Positions 18,305 through 26,587 of a stretch of DNA of 64,000 bases are shown here, piece by piece. The notes below the pieces were generated by a model that saw nothing but the letters and a program-made list of their open reading frames with translations, made no database searches and was not told the origin of the DNA. How positions within the stretch are numbered: the first letter of the stretch is position 1; each line of letters starts with the position of its first letter. Source of the DNA: Shinella kummerowiae (GTDB lineage: Bacteria; Pseudomonadota; Alphaproteobacteria; Rhizobiales; Rhizobiaceae). Location: contig NZ_WUMK01000001.1 in assembly GCF_009827055.1 (NCBI RefSeq), forward strand, positions 620,001 through 684,000, in the 5' to 3' direction. The position numbers and the translations under genes were made by a program.

Positions 18305-20686
18305 TCACAGATTCCAGCCAGTGGGCAATTTCGATCTCAATGACGACCAACCTTCCGATACCTTTTTACCCACTGCCGTAGTTTTCGAAGGCTCCGACCC
18401 GAGAACCTCGAGAAGCCCCGTCAACTCTGTCTCGACGGCAAGGGGGTGAACCTTGGCCGCATCCATGGCAGCTAGGCAAGCTCGTGCCTTCGCTGGCTGA
18501 CTCAACGACGGAATTACCATCTCGATATCGTACGTGACTTCACCAAGAGATACGATGTCGTCCGCGAAGCGCGCGTCGATCCAGTCGTTGATCTCGGGAA
18601 GCGTGCCGGGAACGCGGGATTTCTTCGCCTCGAGCATCGCGATCTTGGCCTGAACCACCGCCAGGAGCTCGGCACGGAACCGCTCGGTGGACGCATCGAG
18701 GTCGGCAAGCCAGTCGGAAGACAGCAATCGCGTTGCCTGCTCTCTCGTCCAGCCCGCGCCGACCAGTGCACTGACACCCCCGACACCACTCAGGACCAGC
18801 GCTCCAGCCGGGCCGAACGCCATCAGGCCGATAGCCTTGCCCGACAGCGCGCCAATGGCCGAAAGTCCACCTTTTAAGCTGGCATCCATCACGACCGAAA
18901 ACGGCAGGTCCGACAGGGGCATGCGGCCGCGCCAGACGCTATGGAGGTTTCGAGCCGAAGAAACCGCCATGGCAAAGAACGGGACATTCAGGTCGCCCAA
19001 CGCCTCGGCGGCTTCGAGTGAGGTTGTCATGACGAGGTCGGCGATCTCGCGATCAAAGCCATCGACATAGAAGACGAGTTTCGCCCATTCCTCTCCGCTG
19101 TTGATCACCGCCTCGGCCAATTCGGCATTGGCGTACACAGGCATGTCGGGATACTTGGAGAAATGCGTTCGCAGACCGTCAAGGCTCTGCAGGCATTTCA
19201 CCTGAAACGGGACACCGTCTACGAGGAGATCAAAACCCGCATTGTTCGACGTCTCCGGAAAACTGACCACGTGGCCGACTTCCGAAAGACGGGCCGCCAC
19301 CAACTGTTCGGAGACATAACCGCGCAGGTTATTGCCGGCTCCCGCCGCAGCGGCCTCGCTCATCGATCCGACGCGCTCGGCAAACACACCGAACTTGAAG
19401 ATGTCTCCGAGGTCTTCCGATCTCGAGAAATCGGCCGCCGCGAGAACCATCGGATCGATGGACACAGCGTTGTAGAGCATGTCACCTGCCGACAGAGCGG
19501 TCACAGCAGCCACTTCCAGCGCATCGCCTCGGTTCTTCGAAAGTACGCCCGCAAGCAGATCGCTCTGCCGCTCGGAGGCGAGCGCACCGGTCTTCAGGTC
19601 GCCGAGCGCATTTGGCAACCGCCCTCCCGTTGCCTTTGCGATGGCCGCGTTGCGAAGCATGTTTTCGGCCATAGTAGACGAGGACACCGACGCCAGGTCG
19701 GCTCTGGCCGCGGTCCGGAAATCGTTCAATACGACTGCAAGACCATCCCGTTCTGCCGACAGACCACGAAGGGACAACTGGACCGAGACGATAGCGGCGA
19801 GCTTGGCAGCCTGCCCGCCGTTCACGTAGCTGTTCGCCAGGTACCCGATGCCGAGGACAGCCGGGATACTGAAAAGCGGGTTCGCGAGCATGAAGAGCGT
19901 CGAAACCACGGCTGGCCCGCTCATGAACGGGATAAACGCCGACGCCTGGGCGGCGAGGATGTAGGCACTGAACCCGGCCAGGTTCACGCCCATGCCGATG
20001 GAAAACGCCGCGGTCCCTGTCGCGAGAACGGTAAAGGCCGCCCGATCTCCTGCCGTCAGGGCATCGCGCATGGCGTCATCCCGCAGTTCGGGCGGCAGGC
20101 TTCGAATATGGTCACGGACGCGCTGTCCGAGTGCGCTCGCCAGTTCTTCCGGAATTTCACCTGATGTCGCCGCCTCGGCAACTGCCTTGGCGACGAGTTG
20201 CGCCTGATCGGCGACCAGGGAGGCGAAATCCTGGTGGGATCGACCGCGCAGCGCCTTCACTGCCTGCCAGGCTTTCTGGATGCCCGTCTGCGATGCATTC
20301 TCGCTGTCGTCGGCGACAGGAACGGACATGACCGACGATGCTTTGTGTGCCACACCCGCGCCAACCGAGTTGGCCCGTCTTGAAGACAATGGAAGGGTGG
20401 TGTCGAGGTCGAGAGCCTCCGCGATCCTGATCCACAGGCGAATCCGCAGCGCGCGGTCTGAGGTATCGGACGTATACAGTTCGTCGGCGGCGAGCTTTAG
20501 CCGGCGGGCGAAAGCCGTGGCATCTGACGACTCGGCACTCTTCTGAAAACGGGACAACATATCGCTGACGCGGTCCATGGACATGGACAACAGCGTTGTG
20601 GCCTCGAAGCTTGCGATGAGATTGCACAGTTCGCGGCGATCAAGCGCCCCGAGACCCGCGAAAATCGTCCATGGCGGTACGTACAA
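18305..20686 (-). CDS. Large membrane protein with PD-(D/E)xK nuclease domain (793 aa)
   Basis: TTG start chosen since GGGAG sits 6 bases before it. Order: soluble N-terminal region 1-190; hydrophobic stretch about 210-290 (AAFTVLATGTAAFSIGMGV and LFSIPAVLGIGYLANSYVNG) with two or three membrane helices; a nuclease-like domain at about 460-560 with GYVSEQLVAARLSE followed by GFDLLVDGVPFQVKC, the E...D...QxK pattern of restriction-type PD-(D/E)xK enzymes; a second hydrophobic pair at about 605-640; and a charged C-terminus. I do not recognise a named family. A membrane-bound nuclease beside defence genes suggests antiphage function, which is inference. Confidence 0.65.
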   Translation of the reverse strand: MYVPPWTIFAGLGALDRRELCNLIASFEATTLLSMSMDRVSDMLSRFQKSAESSDATAFARRLKLAADELYTSDTSDRALRIRLWIRIAEALDLDTTLPLSSRRANSVGAGVAHKASSVMSVPVADDSENASQTGIQKAWQAVKALRGRSHQDFASLVADQAQLVAKAVAEAATSGEIPEELASALGQRVRDHIRSLPPELRDDAMRDALTAGDRAAFTVLATGTAAFSIGMGVNLAGFSAYILAAQASAFIPFMSGPAVVSTLFMLANPLFSIPAVLGIGYLANSYVNGGQAAKLAAIVSVQLSLRGLSAERDGLAVVLNDFRTAARADLASVSSSTMAENMLRNAAIAKATGGRLPNALGDLKTGALASERQSDLLAGVLSKNRGDALEVAAVTALSAGDMLYNAVSIDPMVLAAADFSRSEDLGDIFKFGVFAERVGSMSEAAAAGAGNNLRGYVSEQLVAARLSEVGHVVSFPETSNNAGFDLLVDGVPFQVKCLQSLDGLRTHFSKYPDMPVYANAELAEAVINSGEEWAKLVFYVDGFDREIADLVMTTSLEAAEALGDLNVPFFAMAVSSARNLHSVWRGRMPLSDLPFSVVMDASLKGGLSAIGALSGKAIGLMAFGPAGALVLSGVGGVSALVGAGWTREQATRLLSSDWLADLDASTERFRAELLAVVQAKIAMLEAKKSRVPGTLPEINDWIDARFADDIVSLGEVTYDIEMVIPSLSQPAKARACLAAMDAAKVHPLAVETELTGLLEVLGSEPSKTTAVGKKVSEGWSSLRSKLPTGWNL

Positions 20687-20789
20687 TTCTTTCTCCCTCA
20701 AGCACCCGCATTTTCATGCCGGATTGCTTCCGGGTTGTCTAATGATTTCCGAGAGTTGTCGTAGCCTTATCCTGTCCGAACGGATCGTG

Positions 20790-21566
20790 TTATCGGCCGT
20801 TCTTCAGCTTCACGGTCACGACCTTGTTCTGCCCACCGACACGTTCCACCTCGAGTATGCCGGAAGCCTCCGCCAGATCGCTGAGCCTCGCGTATCCGTA
20901 GTTTCTGGCATCGAAATCGGCCGACTGCTTCGACAGATGTGCCCCGACCCGCGCGAGGTGGGCTCGGCCATCGTCATCCGCCGATGCTTCCACCGCCTTG
21001 CGGAGCATGGACAAGGCAGCCTTGTCCAGCTTGCCGCTTGCGGCTACGCCCTGCGATGCCGTGCCCTTGTCCGCCTCCGGCTTTACCGTCTTCGGCGTGG
21101 ATACCGCCTTTTCCGGAGGTGGCTCGGCTCTATCTTCCCCAAGAACATCGACATAGACGAACTTGTCGCACGCAGTGATGAACGGTCTCGGCGTTTTGCG
21201 CTCGCCGAAGCCGTAGACTGTCACTCCCTGCTCCCGGATACGTGCGGCCAGTCTCGCGAAGTCGCTGTCGCTGGACACGATGCAGAAGCCAGAGAAGCGG
21301 CCCGTGTAAAGCAGGTCCATGGCATCGATGATCATCGCGCCGTCGGTGGCGTTCTTCCCAGATGTGTAAGCGAACTGTTGGACGGGTTGGATAGAATGCT
21401 CGAGCAGGCATTCCTTCCAGCCGTTGAGGTTCGGCTTCGTCCAGTCCCCGTAAATTCGCTTGACGCTGGCAGTCCCGTAGGTGGCGATCTCCGCCAGAAG
21501 TCCGGAAATGACTTTCGGTGACGCGTTGTCACCGTCGATCAAAAGCGCGAGTGTGTCTGCTGTCAT
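20790..21566 (-). CDS. NYN-domain RNase-like protein with C-terminal OST-HTH/LOTUS (258 aa)
   Basis: Start MTADTLALLIDGDNASPK with GGAGA upstream; an in-frame extension is noise. NYN (PIN-like) domain at 1-140 with acidic residues LLIDGDN, NATDGAMIIDAMD and CIVSSDSDFARLA in the expected order. A Pro/Lys linker follows, then an OST-HTH/LOTUS domain (about 180-255: ARVGAHLSKQSADFDARNYG...LSDLAEASG). LabA/Limkain-type proteins of this build are putative RNases or RNA binders in bacteria. The active site appears complete. Confidence 0.88.
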   Translation of the reverse strand: MTADTLALLIDGDNASPKVISGLLAEIATYGTASVKRIYGDWTKPNLNGWKECLLEHSIQPVQQFAYTSGKNATDGAMIIDAMDLLYTGRFSGFCIVSSDSDFARLAARIREQGVTVYGFGERKTPRPFITACDKFVYVDVLGEDRAEPPPEKAVSTPKTVKPEADKGTASQGVAASGKLDKAALSMLRKAVEASADDDGRAHLARVGAHLSKQSADFDARNYGYARLSDLAEASGILEVERVGGQNKVVTVKLKNGR

Positions 21567-21663
21567 ATGCGGGTCTCCAAGGTTACAACACAGCGTAACC
21601 CGGAAGCTGGTGCGCCGATAGCTTCGGCGATGGCTTGGGCCTGATGCAGGGCCACGCGCATAT

Positions 21664-21688
21664 GGAACTTGCGTCACGCGCTACCGTT
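21664..21688 (+). promoter_or_regulatory. EcfG/RpoE2-type promoter, exact consensus
   Basis: GGAAC, 16 bases, CGTT: an exact match to the EcfG consensus, on the plus strand. It points at the toxin-antitoxin-like pair starting 168 bp downstream. The 167-nt leader is unusually long. Confidence 0.55.
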
Positions 21689-21832
21689 ACACATGTACGC
21701 ATTGCGTTGACGCCGTTGTCACTGTACGCGTTTCGGGCGGCGTCGTGTTCGTCACGTCTCTGTTTCTAACGTGTTTCAGTGCCGTTGCACGTGCTGCGTC
21801 TGCCGTGTTTCTTGCGTTTTCACTGTGTACGT
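21685..21832 (+). repeat. Three imperfect direct repeats upstream of the AbiEii-like pair
   Basis: CGTTACACATGTACGC (21685), CGTTGTCACTGTACGC (21714) and CGTTTTCACTGTGTACGT (21815) share CGTT...TGTACG. The first overlaps the -10 of the EcfG-like promoter. The whole stretch 21680-21840 is rich in CGT/ACGTGT words and poor in purines. Could be operator sites; not proven. Confidence 0.45.
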
Positions 21833-21855
21833 ATTACATAGTTGCTTGAAAACTG

Positions 21856-22131
21856 ATGGTGATGTCGATGTCCAGCGTTGCGTTCAAAGTGCTTTCGACG
21901 GTTAACGCCCCTTACGGGACGAACCTTTCGGCTGAGCAACTCGCTTCCAAGATTTCCGACATCGCGAGCGTCGAGAATTACGATGCCAGCGCTTTCTCCT
22001 TCTATTCGGAAGTGAATGCCGACCTACAGCATCAGTTTCTCGATGAGATGGAAATCGATCATACGGCCGCGGTCCAGATCGCCCAGAAGTTCTCCCAGCT
22101 CGCCGGATACCCTCTCGCCCTGGCTGCCTGA
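21856..22131 (+). CDS. Putative antitoxin partner of AbiEii-like protein (91 aa)
   Basis: Three nearby ATGs (21856, 21862, 21868) could start it, none with a strong ribosome site. Small, soluble, helical: PYGTNLSAEQLASKISDIAS and LDEMEIDHTAAVQIAQKFSQ. It is not the usual AbiEi winged-helix antitoxin and I recognise no family. It ends 11 bp before the nucleotidyltransferase gene, the standard position of an antitoxin. The antitoxin role is inferred from position only. Confidence 0.6.
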   Translation: MVMSMSSVAFKVLSTVNAPYGTNLSAEQLASKISDIASVENYDASAFSFYSEVNADLQHQFLDEMEIDHTAAVQIAQKFSQLAGYPLALAA

Positions 22132-22142
22132 GGGTTATCGCG

Positions 22143-22841
22143 ATGAGCCATTGGGAAAGCCTCTTCGACGAGGCCGTTTCGATTATCGCCCAGGCAAATA
22201 AATCCTTCCCCATCGTGGACAGCTGGACGTTCGGCGGCGGAACTGCCTTGATGCTCCAGATAAATCACCGCGAGAGCTTCGACATCGACATATTCATCGA
22301 TGACCCGCAGGTGCTTCCGTATCTGAACCCGACGACACAGGGTTACACCTTGAAAATGAACCCGGATGACTACCAGTCGGACGGGACCCACGCACTCAAG
22401 ATCATTTTCAAGGAAATCGGTGAGATCGACTACATCTGCGCCCCGGGCCTGACCGACGAGCCGACCAGTCGCGTTAGCGTGCGCGGGGTGGAGGTCGATC
22501 TGGAGACACCAGCCGAAATCATAGCAAAGAAAGTTCATTACCGGGGAAGCACCCTGCAGCCTCGTGACATGTTCGATATCGCCTGCGTTGCTCGGGCATA
22601 CGGCGACGACTACATCATCGAAGCGCTTCTACCCTTCAAGGAAAAGGCTGCCGCGGCACTGAACGTAGCCGAGAATATGGACGAGGGGTTTGCCCGTAAG
22701 ATCATGGGTAAACTCCTATTCAGAGACGGCTACGGCGATATCGCGAAGAGCGCGCAGGCGACCACCGTTTCGCTCCTAAGATCGGTCTGCGAGCACGAAC
22801 CGTCGGTCTCAGTCTCACCTTCCTCGCCGTCTCCACGATAA
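22143..22841 (+). CDS. AbiEii/MenT-like nucleotidyltransferase, putative toxin (232 aa)
   Basis: GAGGG precedes the ATG. Residues about 28-50 carry the AbiEii/MenT signature: SWTFGGGTALMLQINHRESF followed by DIDIFID, i.e. the G-G-G/T-A-L loop and D-x-D metal site. Later IKVEVD-type strands and the AEIIAKKVHYRG...RDMFDIACV segment match the family, including the conserved Lys and Asp. MenT/AbiEii toxins attach nucleotides to tRNA acceptor ends and stop translation; AbiE acts in abortive infection. The last about 20 residues are low-complexity Ser/Pro, perhaps an added tail. Confidence 0.8.
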   Translation: MSHWESLFDEAVSIIAQANKSFPIVDSWTFGGGTALMLQINHRESFDIDIFIDDPQVLPYLNPTTQGYTLKMNPDDYQSDGTHALKIIFKEIGEIDYICAPGLTDEPTSRVSVRGVEVDLETPAEIIAKKVHYRGSTLQPRDMFDIACVARAYGDDYIIEALLPFKEKAAAALNVAENMDEGFARKIMGKLLFRDGYGDIAKSAQATTVSLLRSVCEHEPSVSVSPSSPSPR

Positions 22842-23041
22842 TTCCCGCGTTGACCACTGGCTGCGGAAAGCGTCTTCGCATCATGGCTGTGCAACGGGAG
22901 TTGTACAGGCTCGCCGAGGCCGAGCGAGAAGCGGCCGTGGCCGCGAAGCTACAGAGGGAAATGGTCGGTAAGCTATGGGATCGGGTCCACAGTCGCATCA
23001 GCCGTGCGCTCGCCCTATTCCACGTTTGGGACCCCCGAGGT

Positions 23042-24730
23042 TCATATCCGTTCCAAAAGAGGCGAAATTCTCGAATACACTGGTTCGTATTCTTCCTTGG
23101 AAAGGACAGAGCCTTTCTCAGTAAACACACGGAGGTGATCTGGATCGACGGTATTCCCATGAAGGGAGATCGTGCCAATAATCGTCTGCCCGTCATGCGG
23201 TCTCGGCGAGGTGACCAGTTTGATAATCGCGGGGGCGTTGGTCATGTCCTGCTCTTGCTGGACCGGGCTGTCGATTACCAAGGGAGCGGCGAACGCCGTC
23301 GAGTGTTTTCGGATCGTGGCGTCCAAAGCCAGGACGTAGGCCAACAGAAGACGAGGCTGTTCGCTGCCTGTCTCGATTATGCGACCGCTGATTTTCGAGA
23401 CGGCGTCGTTGTCGGCGTTCAACACGTTTAGGACCCTCATGTACTGCGCCATGAAGCCTGCGTAGTATTTTTCGACCGCCTGACGGATTGACGGATCATC
23501 GACGTTCTTGATGTCGGTTTCGATATCGGAAACGTCCGAAACTGCCTTTCCGATCTGGGCTTCGAGTTCGTCGATCTGGCCGTGTAACAACGTTGCCGCC
23601 GTGCGACGACCCTCGTTCTCTATCACCTCGCGGAGCGTGACGTCGCCGCGTCGCTCGTCGAGAATAGCCTGAATATCCGAAATAGCTTTGTCTGCGGCAC
23701 GGATTTGCTGTTGAATTTCCTGGACGCTTTTGGCCAGCCGACGCTTCTTCTGCTGGGCGTCGCCAAGAAACGTATAGCACTCGTCTCGATCCGTAAGAAT
23801 CGCAAACCGATTGCTGAAATCGTTCAGGTGTACCGTTCCGCAGGTCGGGCACGGTATCTCGGTCCGTCCATCCTCTGTTGCCCAGTCAGAGTCCTTGGAC
23901 AGCTCTGAGAGAGACGCCTCGACTATCGCGATTTGCTCGTCGATCAGAACCCGTTGATCTAAAATGTCGGCGAGCTCCGCCGCACGGGTCTGTCTAAGCT
24001 CGCGGACTGATTTCAGCTTGACGAGGAGGTCCTGAATCGCGTCCTCGTGCCCTTCCGAGGTCAGCTCGACGCCGCTGAATCCCGGATCGAGACGCAGGCG
24101 CGTCATGGCATTCTGGACGACGGTGCGCTCCTGTCCGATTTCCTTTATCCGCAATTCCAGCTGCTTTTTCTCCGCTGTCAGCTCGTAATAGCGGTTCGGC
24201 CTTATGCCGGAATGGAACTCGATGACTGACGTTCTGAAATTTGAATATTGCCCAAGGCGGTCAAACGAATTTAGGGGTTTCGACCATCCAGCGTCTTGGT
24301 CGATGTAAAACGGCAGGAATGCGTAGGCGGGCGGAGGCTGTTCCGGCTCGCCCTTCCTGTTCGACAGGACCAGTTTGAAATCGAGAAGGTCGGCGAGAAA
24401 CGGGCCGAGTTCGCTCGTGAACGAGTTGGTCGACAAGAGGAGCTGATCCTCGTCGTCGAAAATCGCCACGCGGTCCTTATTGCGCAAAGCCTTGTATCGG
24501 ACGCCGTCGATCGTGAACGTCAACAAAGTCTTGACGGCGACCGATTTCCATTTCGAGTTGATCACCGCAGGTGTCGCGCCGAGTGTCCAGTAGATGTGTT
24601 TAATCAGCGATGATTTTCCGACCCCGTTTTCTCCGGTTATCACCGTCAGAAGAGGGTGGAACTCGACCTTCCGCGCTTTCTTTTCGGTCAGCGACAGCAA
24701 CTCCAGACTTTCGAAGATCAAGTTTTTCAT
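23042..24730 (-). CDS. SMC/Rad50-like ATPase, Lamassu LmuB-type (562 aa)
   Basis: Walker A GENGVGKSSLI at about 33-43. Coiled coils flank a zinc hook, IPCPTCGTVHLND (C-x2-C) at about residue 290. The ABC-type C-terminus holds PRLLLAYVLALDATIR and Walker B-like PLVIDSPVQQEQD. At 562 residues it is a short Rad50/SMC protein. The neighbour, 51 bp upstream on the same strand, is a DUF4297 nuclease. That pairing is the two-gene Lamassu layout (LmuA effector, LmuB ATPase), in which the ATPase senses aberrant DNA and releases the effector. No LmuC-like gene is seen between. Confidence 0.78.
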   Translation of the reverse strand: MKNLIFESLELLSLTEKKARKVEFHPLLTVITGENGVGKSSLIKHIYWTLGATPAVINSKWKSVAVKTLLTFTIDGVRYKALRNKDRVAIFDDEDQLLLSTNSFTSELGPFLADLLDFKLVLSNRKGEPEQPPPAYAFLPFYIDQDAGWSKPLNSFDRLGQYSNFRTSVIEFHSGIRPNRYYELTAEKKQLELRIKEIGQERTVVQNAMTRLRLDPGFSGVELTSEGHEDAIQDLLVKLKSVRELRQTRAAELADILDQRVLIDEQIAIVEASLSELSKDSDWATEDGRTEIPCPTCGTVHLNDFSNRFAILTDRDECYTFLGDAQQKKRRLAKSVQEIQQQIRAADKAISDIQAILDERRGDVTLREVIENEGRRTAATLLHGQIDELEAQIGKAVSDVSDIETDIKNVDDPSIRQAVEKYYAGFMAQYMRVLNVLNADNDAVSKISGRIIETGSEQPRLLLAYVLALDATIRKHSTAFAAPLVIDSPVQQEQDMTNAPAIIKLVTSPRPHDGQTIIGTISLHGNTVDPDHLRVFTEKGSVLSKEEYEPVYSRISPLLERI

Positions 24731-24781
24731 GGTTCTTTTTTCTGAGGTTTCTAATCAGGAGGTGGAATTTGTCGCTGTCTC

Positions 24782-25822
24782 TCATCGCTTGTACTCGTAA
24801 AGGATGGCGGCTTTCACGTAGTCATCGGTCGCGCCTGGCTTCCAAGCCCGTACTTGATCTCGAACGCTTGGAACACATGCTTCCAGTCCCTCCGCAAGAG
24901 TTGGAGACGTATCGATGATCGGCGTGACGTTTTCCTTTATCTTCGTCGCGAACTCGAGTGTTCCGGCGCTCCAACGGCGCTTACGCTCCGCCATGTAGTT
25001 GTTCCACTCCCGCTCCAGCCTGGCGTCCTGCGAATGCGGGAGCGCGAGCTGTCGTGAAGTCGTCTCCCAGTTTGGCCGGTACAGGTAAACGTTGTCGAGT
25101 GCCCCTAGCCATTTATCCATGTCGGCCCGGGTCATGAATTTCGAGGCTTTCAACTCCCCGAAACTTTTCAGATTTGCGAGGCGCTTTGAGCGTCTCTTGC
25201 CCTCGTTCACCAGATGGGCGGTGAAGGGAACAGAAGCGGATTCGGCGGTCGAATGATCCCTCAGGAAGACGCTGACCTGTCCGATGACGGCCGATTCGAA
25301 ACTCGCAAGATTGAGTTCGCAGTAATCGAAATTGAAGAAGCTGACGTGTTCGTCTTTGAAAGACTTGATCTCGAGCTTCAGCGCTGTCACGAACTTGGCG
25401 ATGTTTTCGGGCGTCGCTGCTGCAAAGGAGACCTCGCCGTTCTTGGTTCCGGTTTCCGTCATAGGCTGGTTGCTCACCAGAACGAGCTTCTCGGCCCCGT
25501 CGCCAAAGCGCTTGAGGTTGCCGAACATCTTTCCCGCAATTGATGCCTTGGGCTTAGGTTGCTTGCCCGTGCCCATCGGCCGATATACCACGCTGGCTAT
25601 TGACCAGTTCCCGGCCTGCTGCGTTTTGATCTGATAGAACACCGCCTTTGTTGGCGCATCGGCGTCATCCAACGAAACGACATCGTCATGGAATTCGAAG
25701 GCCACAGCGTAGTTGAGATCAGCGGTATGCAGTTTGAGGACCTTGGATATGCCCCATGCGGTCTGGAAATCGAACCTCTCGATAGCGGTGCGGCCGCCGT
25801 CTTCGCGCTCCTCCACCGTCAT
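24782..25822 (-). CDS. DUF4297 (Cap4-type) nuclease, Lamassu LmuA-type effector (346 aa)
   Basis: The likely start is MTVEEREDGGRTAIERFDFQ; an extension of up to 43 codons is open, and a GTG seven codons upstream with AGGTGG before it is an alternative. The N-terminal 120 residues match the DUF4297/Cap4 dsDNA endonuclease domain: AIERFDFQTAWGISKVLKLH, FEFHDDVVSLDD and FYQIKTQQAGNWS, giving the D...QxK active-site pattern of PD-(D/E)xK enzymes. The rest lacks a SAVED sensor domain, so it is not a CBASS effector. First gene of the pair with the SMC-like ATPase. Confidence 0.78.
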   Translation of the reverse strand: MTVEEREDGGRTAIERFDFQTAWGISKVLKLHTADLNYAVAFEFHDDVVSLDDADAPTKAVFYQIKTQQAGNWSIASVVYRPMGTGKQPKPKASIAGKMFGNLKRFGDGAEKLVLVSNQPMTETGTKNGEVSFAAATPENIAKFVTALKLEIKSFKDEHVSFFNFDYCELNLASFESAVIGQVSVFLRDHSTAESASVPFTAHLVNEGKRRSKRLANLKSFGELKASKFMTRADMDKWLGALDNVYLYRPNWETTSRQLALPHSQDARLEREWNNYMAERKRRWSAGTLEFATKIKENVTPIIDTSPTLAEGLEACVPSVRDQVRAWKPGATDDYVKAAILYEYKR

Positions 25823-26040
25823 CAAGTCGTCGACAAGTCTCACCAGGCCACCTAACTTCCATCGAATCGAGTATTTCTCAAGATGAATGCACCCTATTGG
25901 TGTCAGCCAAATATTGGAAGATGGCGTTGAGCGAGAGCTGTATAGGTGCACAATCTACGAAAGTGGCGGAGCATCGCCGCAGCATTCTGCGCCAGAACAG
26001 CTTCCAGCGGGGTGCGACAGACAAGGTTTCGTTGGGACTA

Positions 26041-26529
26041 ATGACCTTCATCCTCCCTCCCGTCATCACCGACCTGGTCCTCGCCCGCAATCGCCTTTGC
26101 GATCACTACCGCTCGGCCGCCCTCGAATTCACCCTCGACGGCAACCTGATCGGCGACATCGGCGAGGCCGTGGCGGCCGAGTTGTTCGGCCTCAAGCTCT
26201 CCCCTCGTAATGGGACGGGCATCGATGGCCATGCCCCGGACGGCCGCTCCGTTCAGGTGAAGGCGACGGGGACAAATCGCGGTCCCGCCTTCAGGATGGT
26301 GGACACCCGCGCCGATCATTTGCTCTTTCTGGTCTTCGATCTCGAGAACCTCAAGGGCGAGGTCATCTACAACGGCCCGGAAGAACCCGTGATCAAGCTG
26401 TTGCCGACGGAATGGGTTGGCCAGAAAACAGTGTCGATGGCCCAGATGAGGCGGGTGGATGCGTTGGTCGCCGAGGCGCAGAGATTGGGTCGCCACTCAC
26501 CAGGAAAACAGTCACTCCTGAAAGCATAA
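26041..26529 (+). CDS. DUF6998-like PD-(D/E)xK-fold protein (162 aa)
   Basis: Start MTFILPPVITDLVLARNRLC; the 48 codons before it overlap the Lamassu promoter region and look non-coding. Residues 37-75 show GNLIGDIGEAVAAELFGLKL...NGTGIDGHAPDGRSVQVKAT, the conserved G-E...D...QVK layout of DUF6998 and related restriction-like folds. This keeps possible catalytic residues (E, D, K). Short for a restriction enzyme and without a partner methylase. Divergent from the Lamassu-like pair; its job is unknown. Confidence 0.7.
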   Translation: MTFILPPVITDLVLARNRLCDHYRSAALEFTLDGNLIGDIGEAVAAELFGLKLSPRNGTGIDGHAPDGRSVQVKATGTNRGPAFRMVDTRADHLLFLVFDLENLKGEVIYNGPEEPVIKLLPTEWVGQKTVSMAQMRRVDALVAEAQRLGRHSPGKQSLLKA

Positions 26530-26587
26530 ATTCAGCCGGCGGAAAAAGACACCCGGCTTTCGGTCATGATGTTCGCGGGAGGACATC

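Noticed and set aside
22850-23431. Plus-strand frame overlapping the end of the SMC-like ATPase gene
   Set aside because: Most of it lies opposite the ATPase C-terminus; the free part (22850-23040) has no known motif or clear ribosome site.
24782-25822. CBASS Cap4 effector
   Set aside because: DUF4297 nuclease is present, but there is no SAVED domain and no CD-NTase gene nearby; the SMC-like partner fits Lamassu better.
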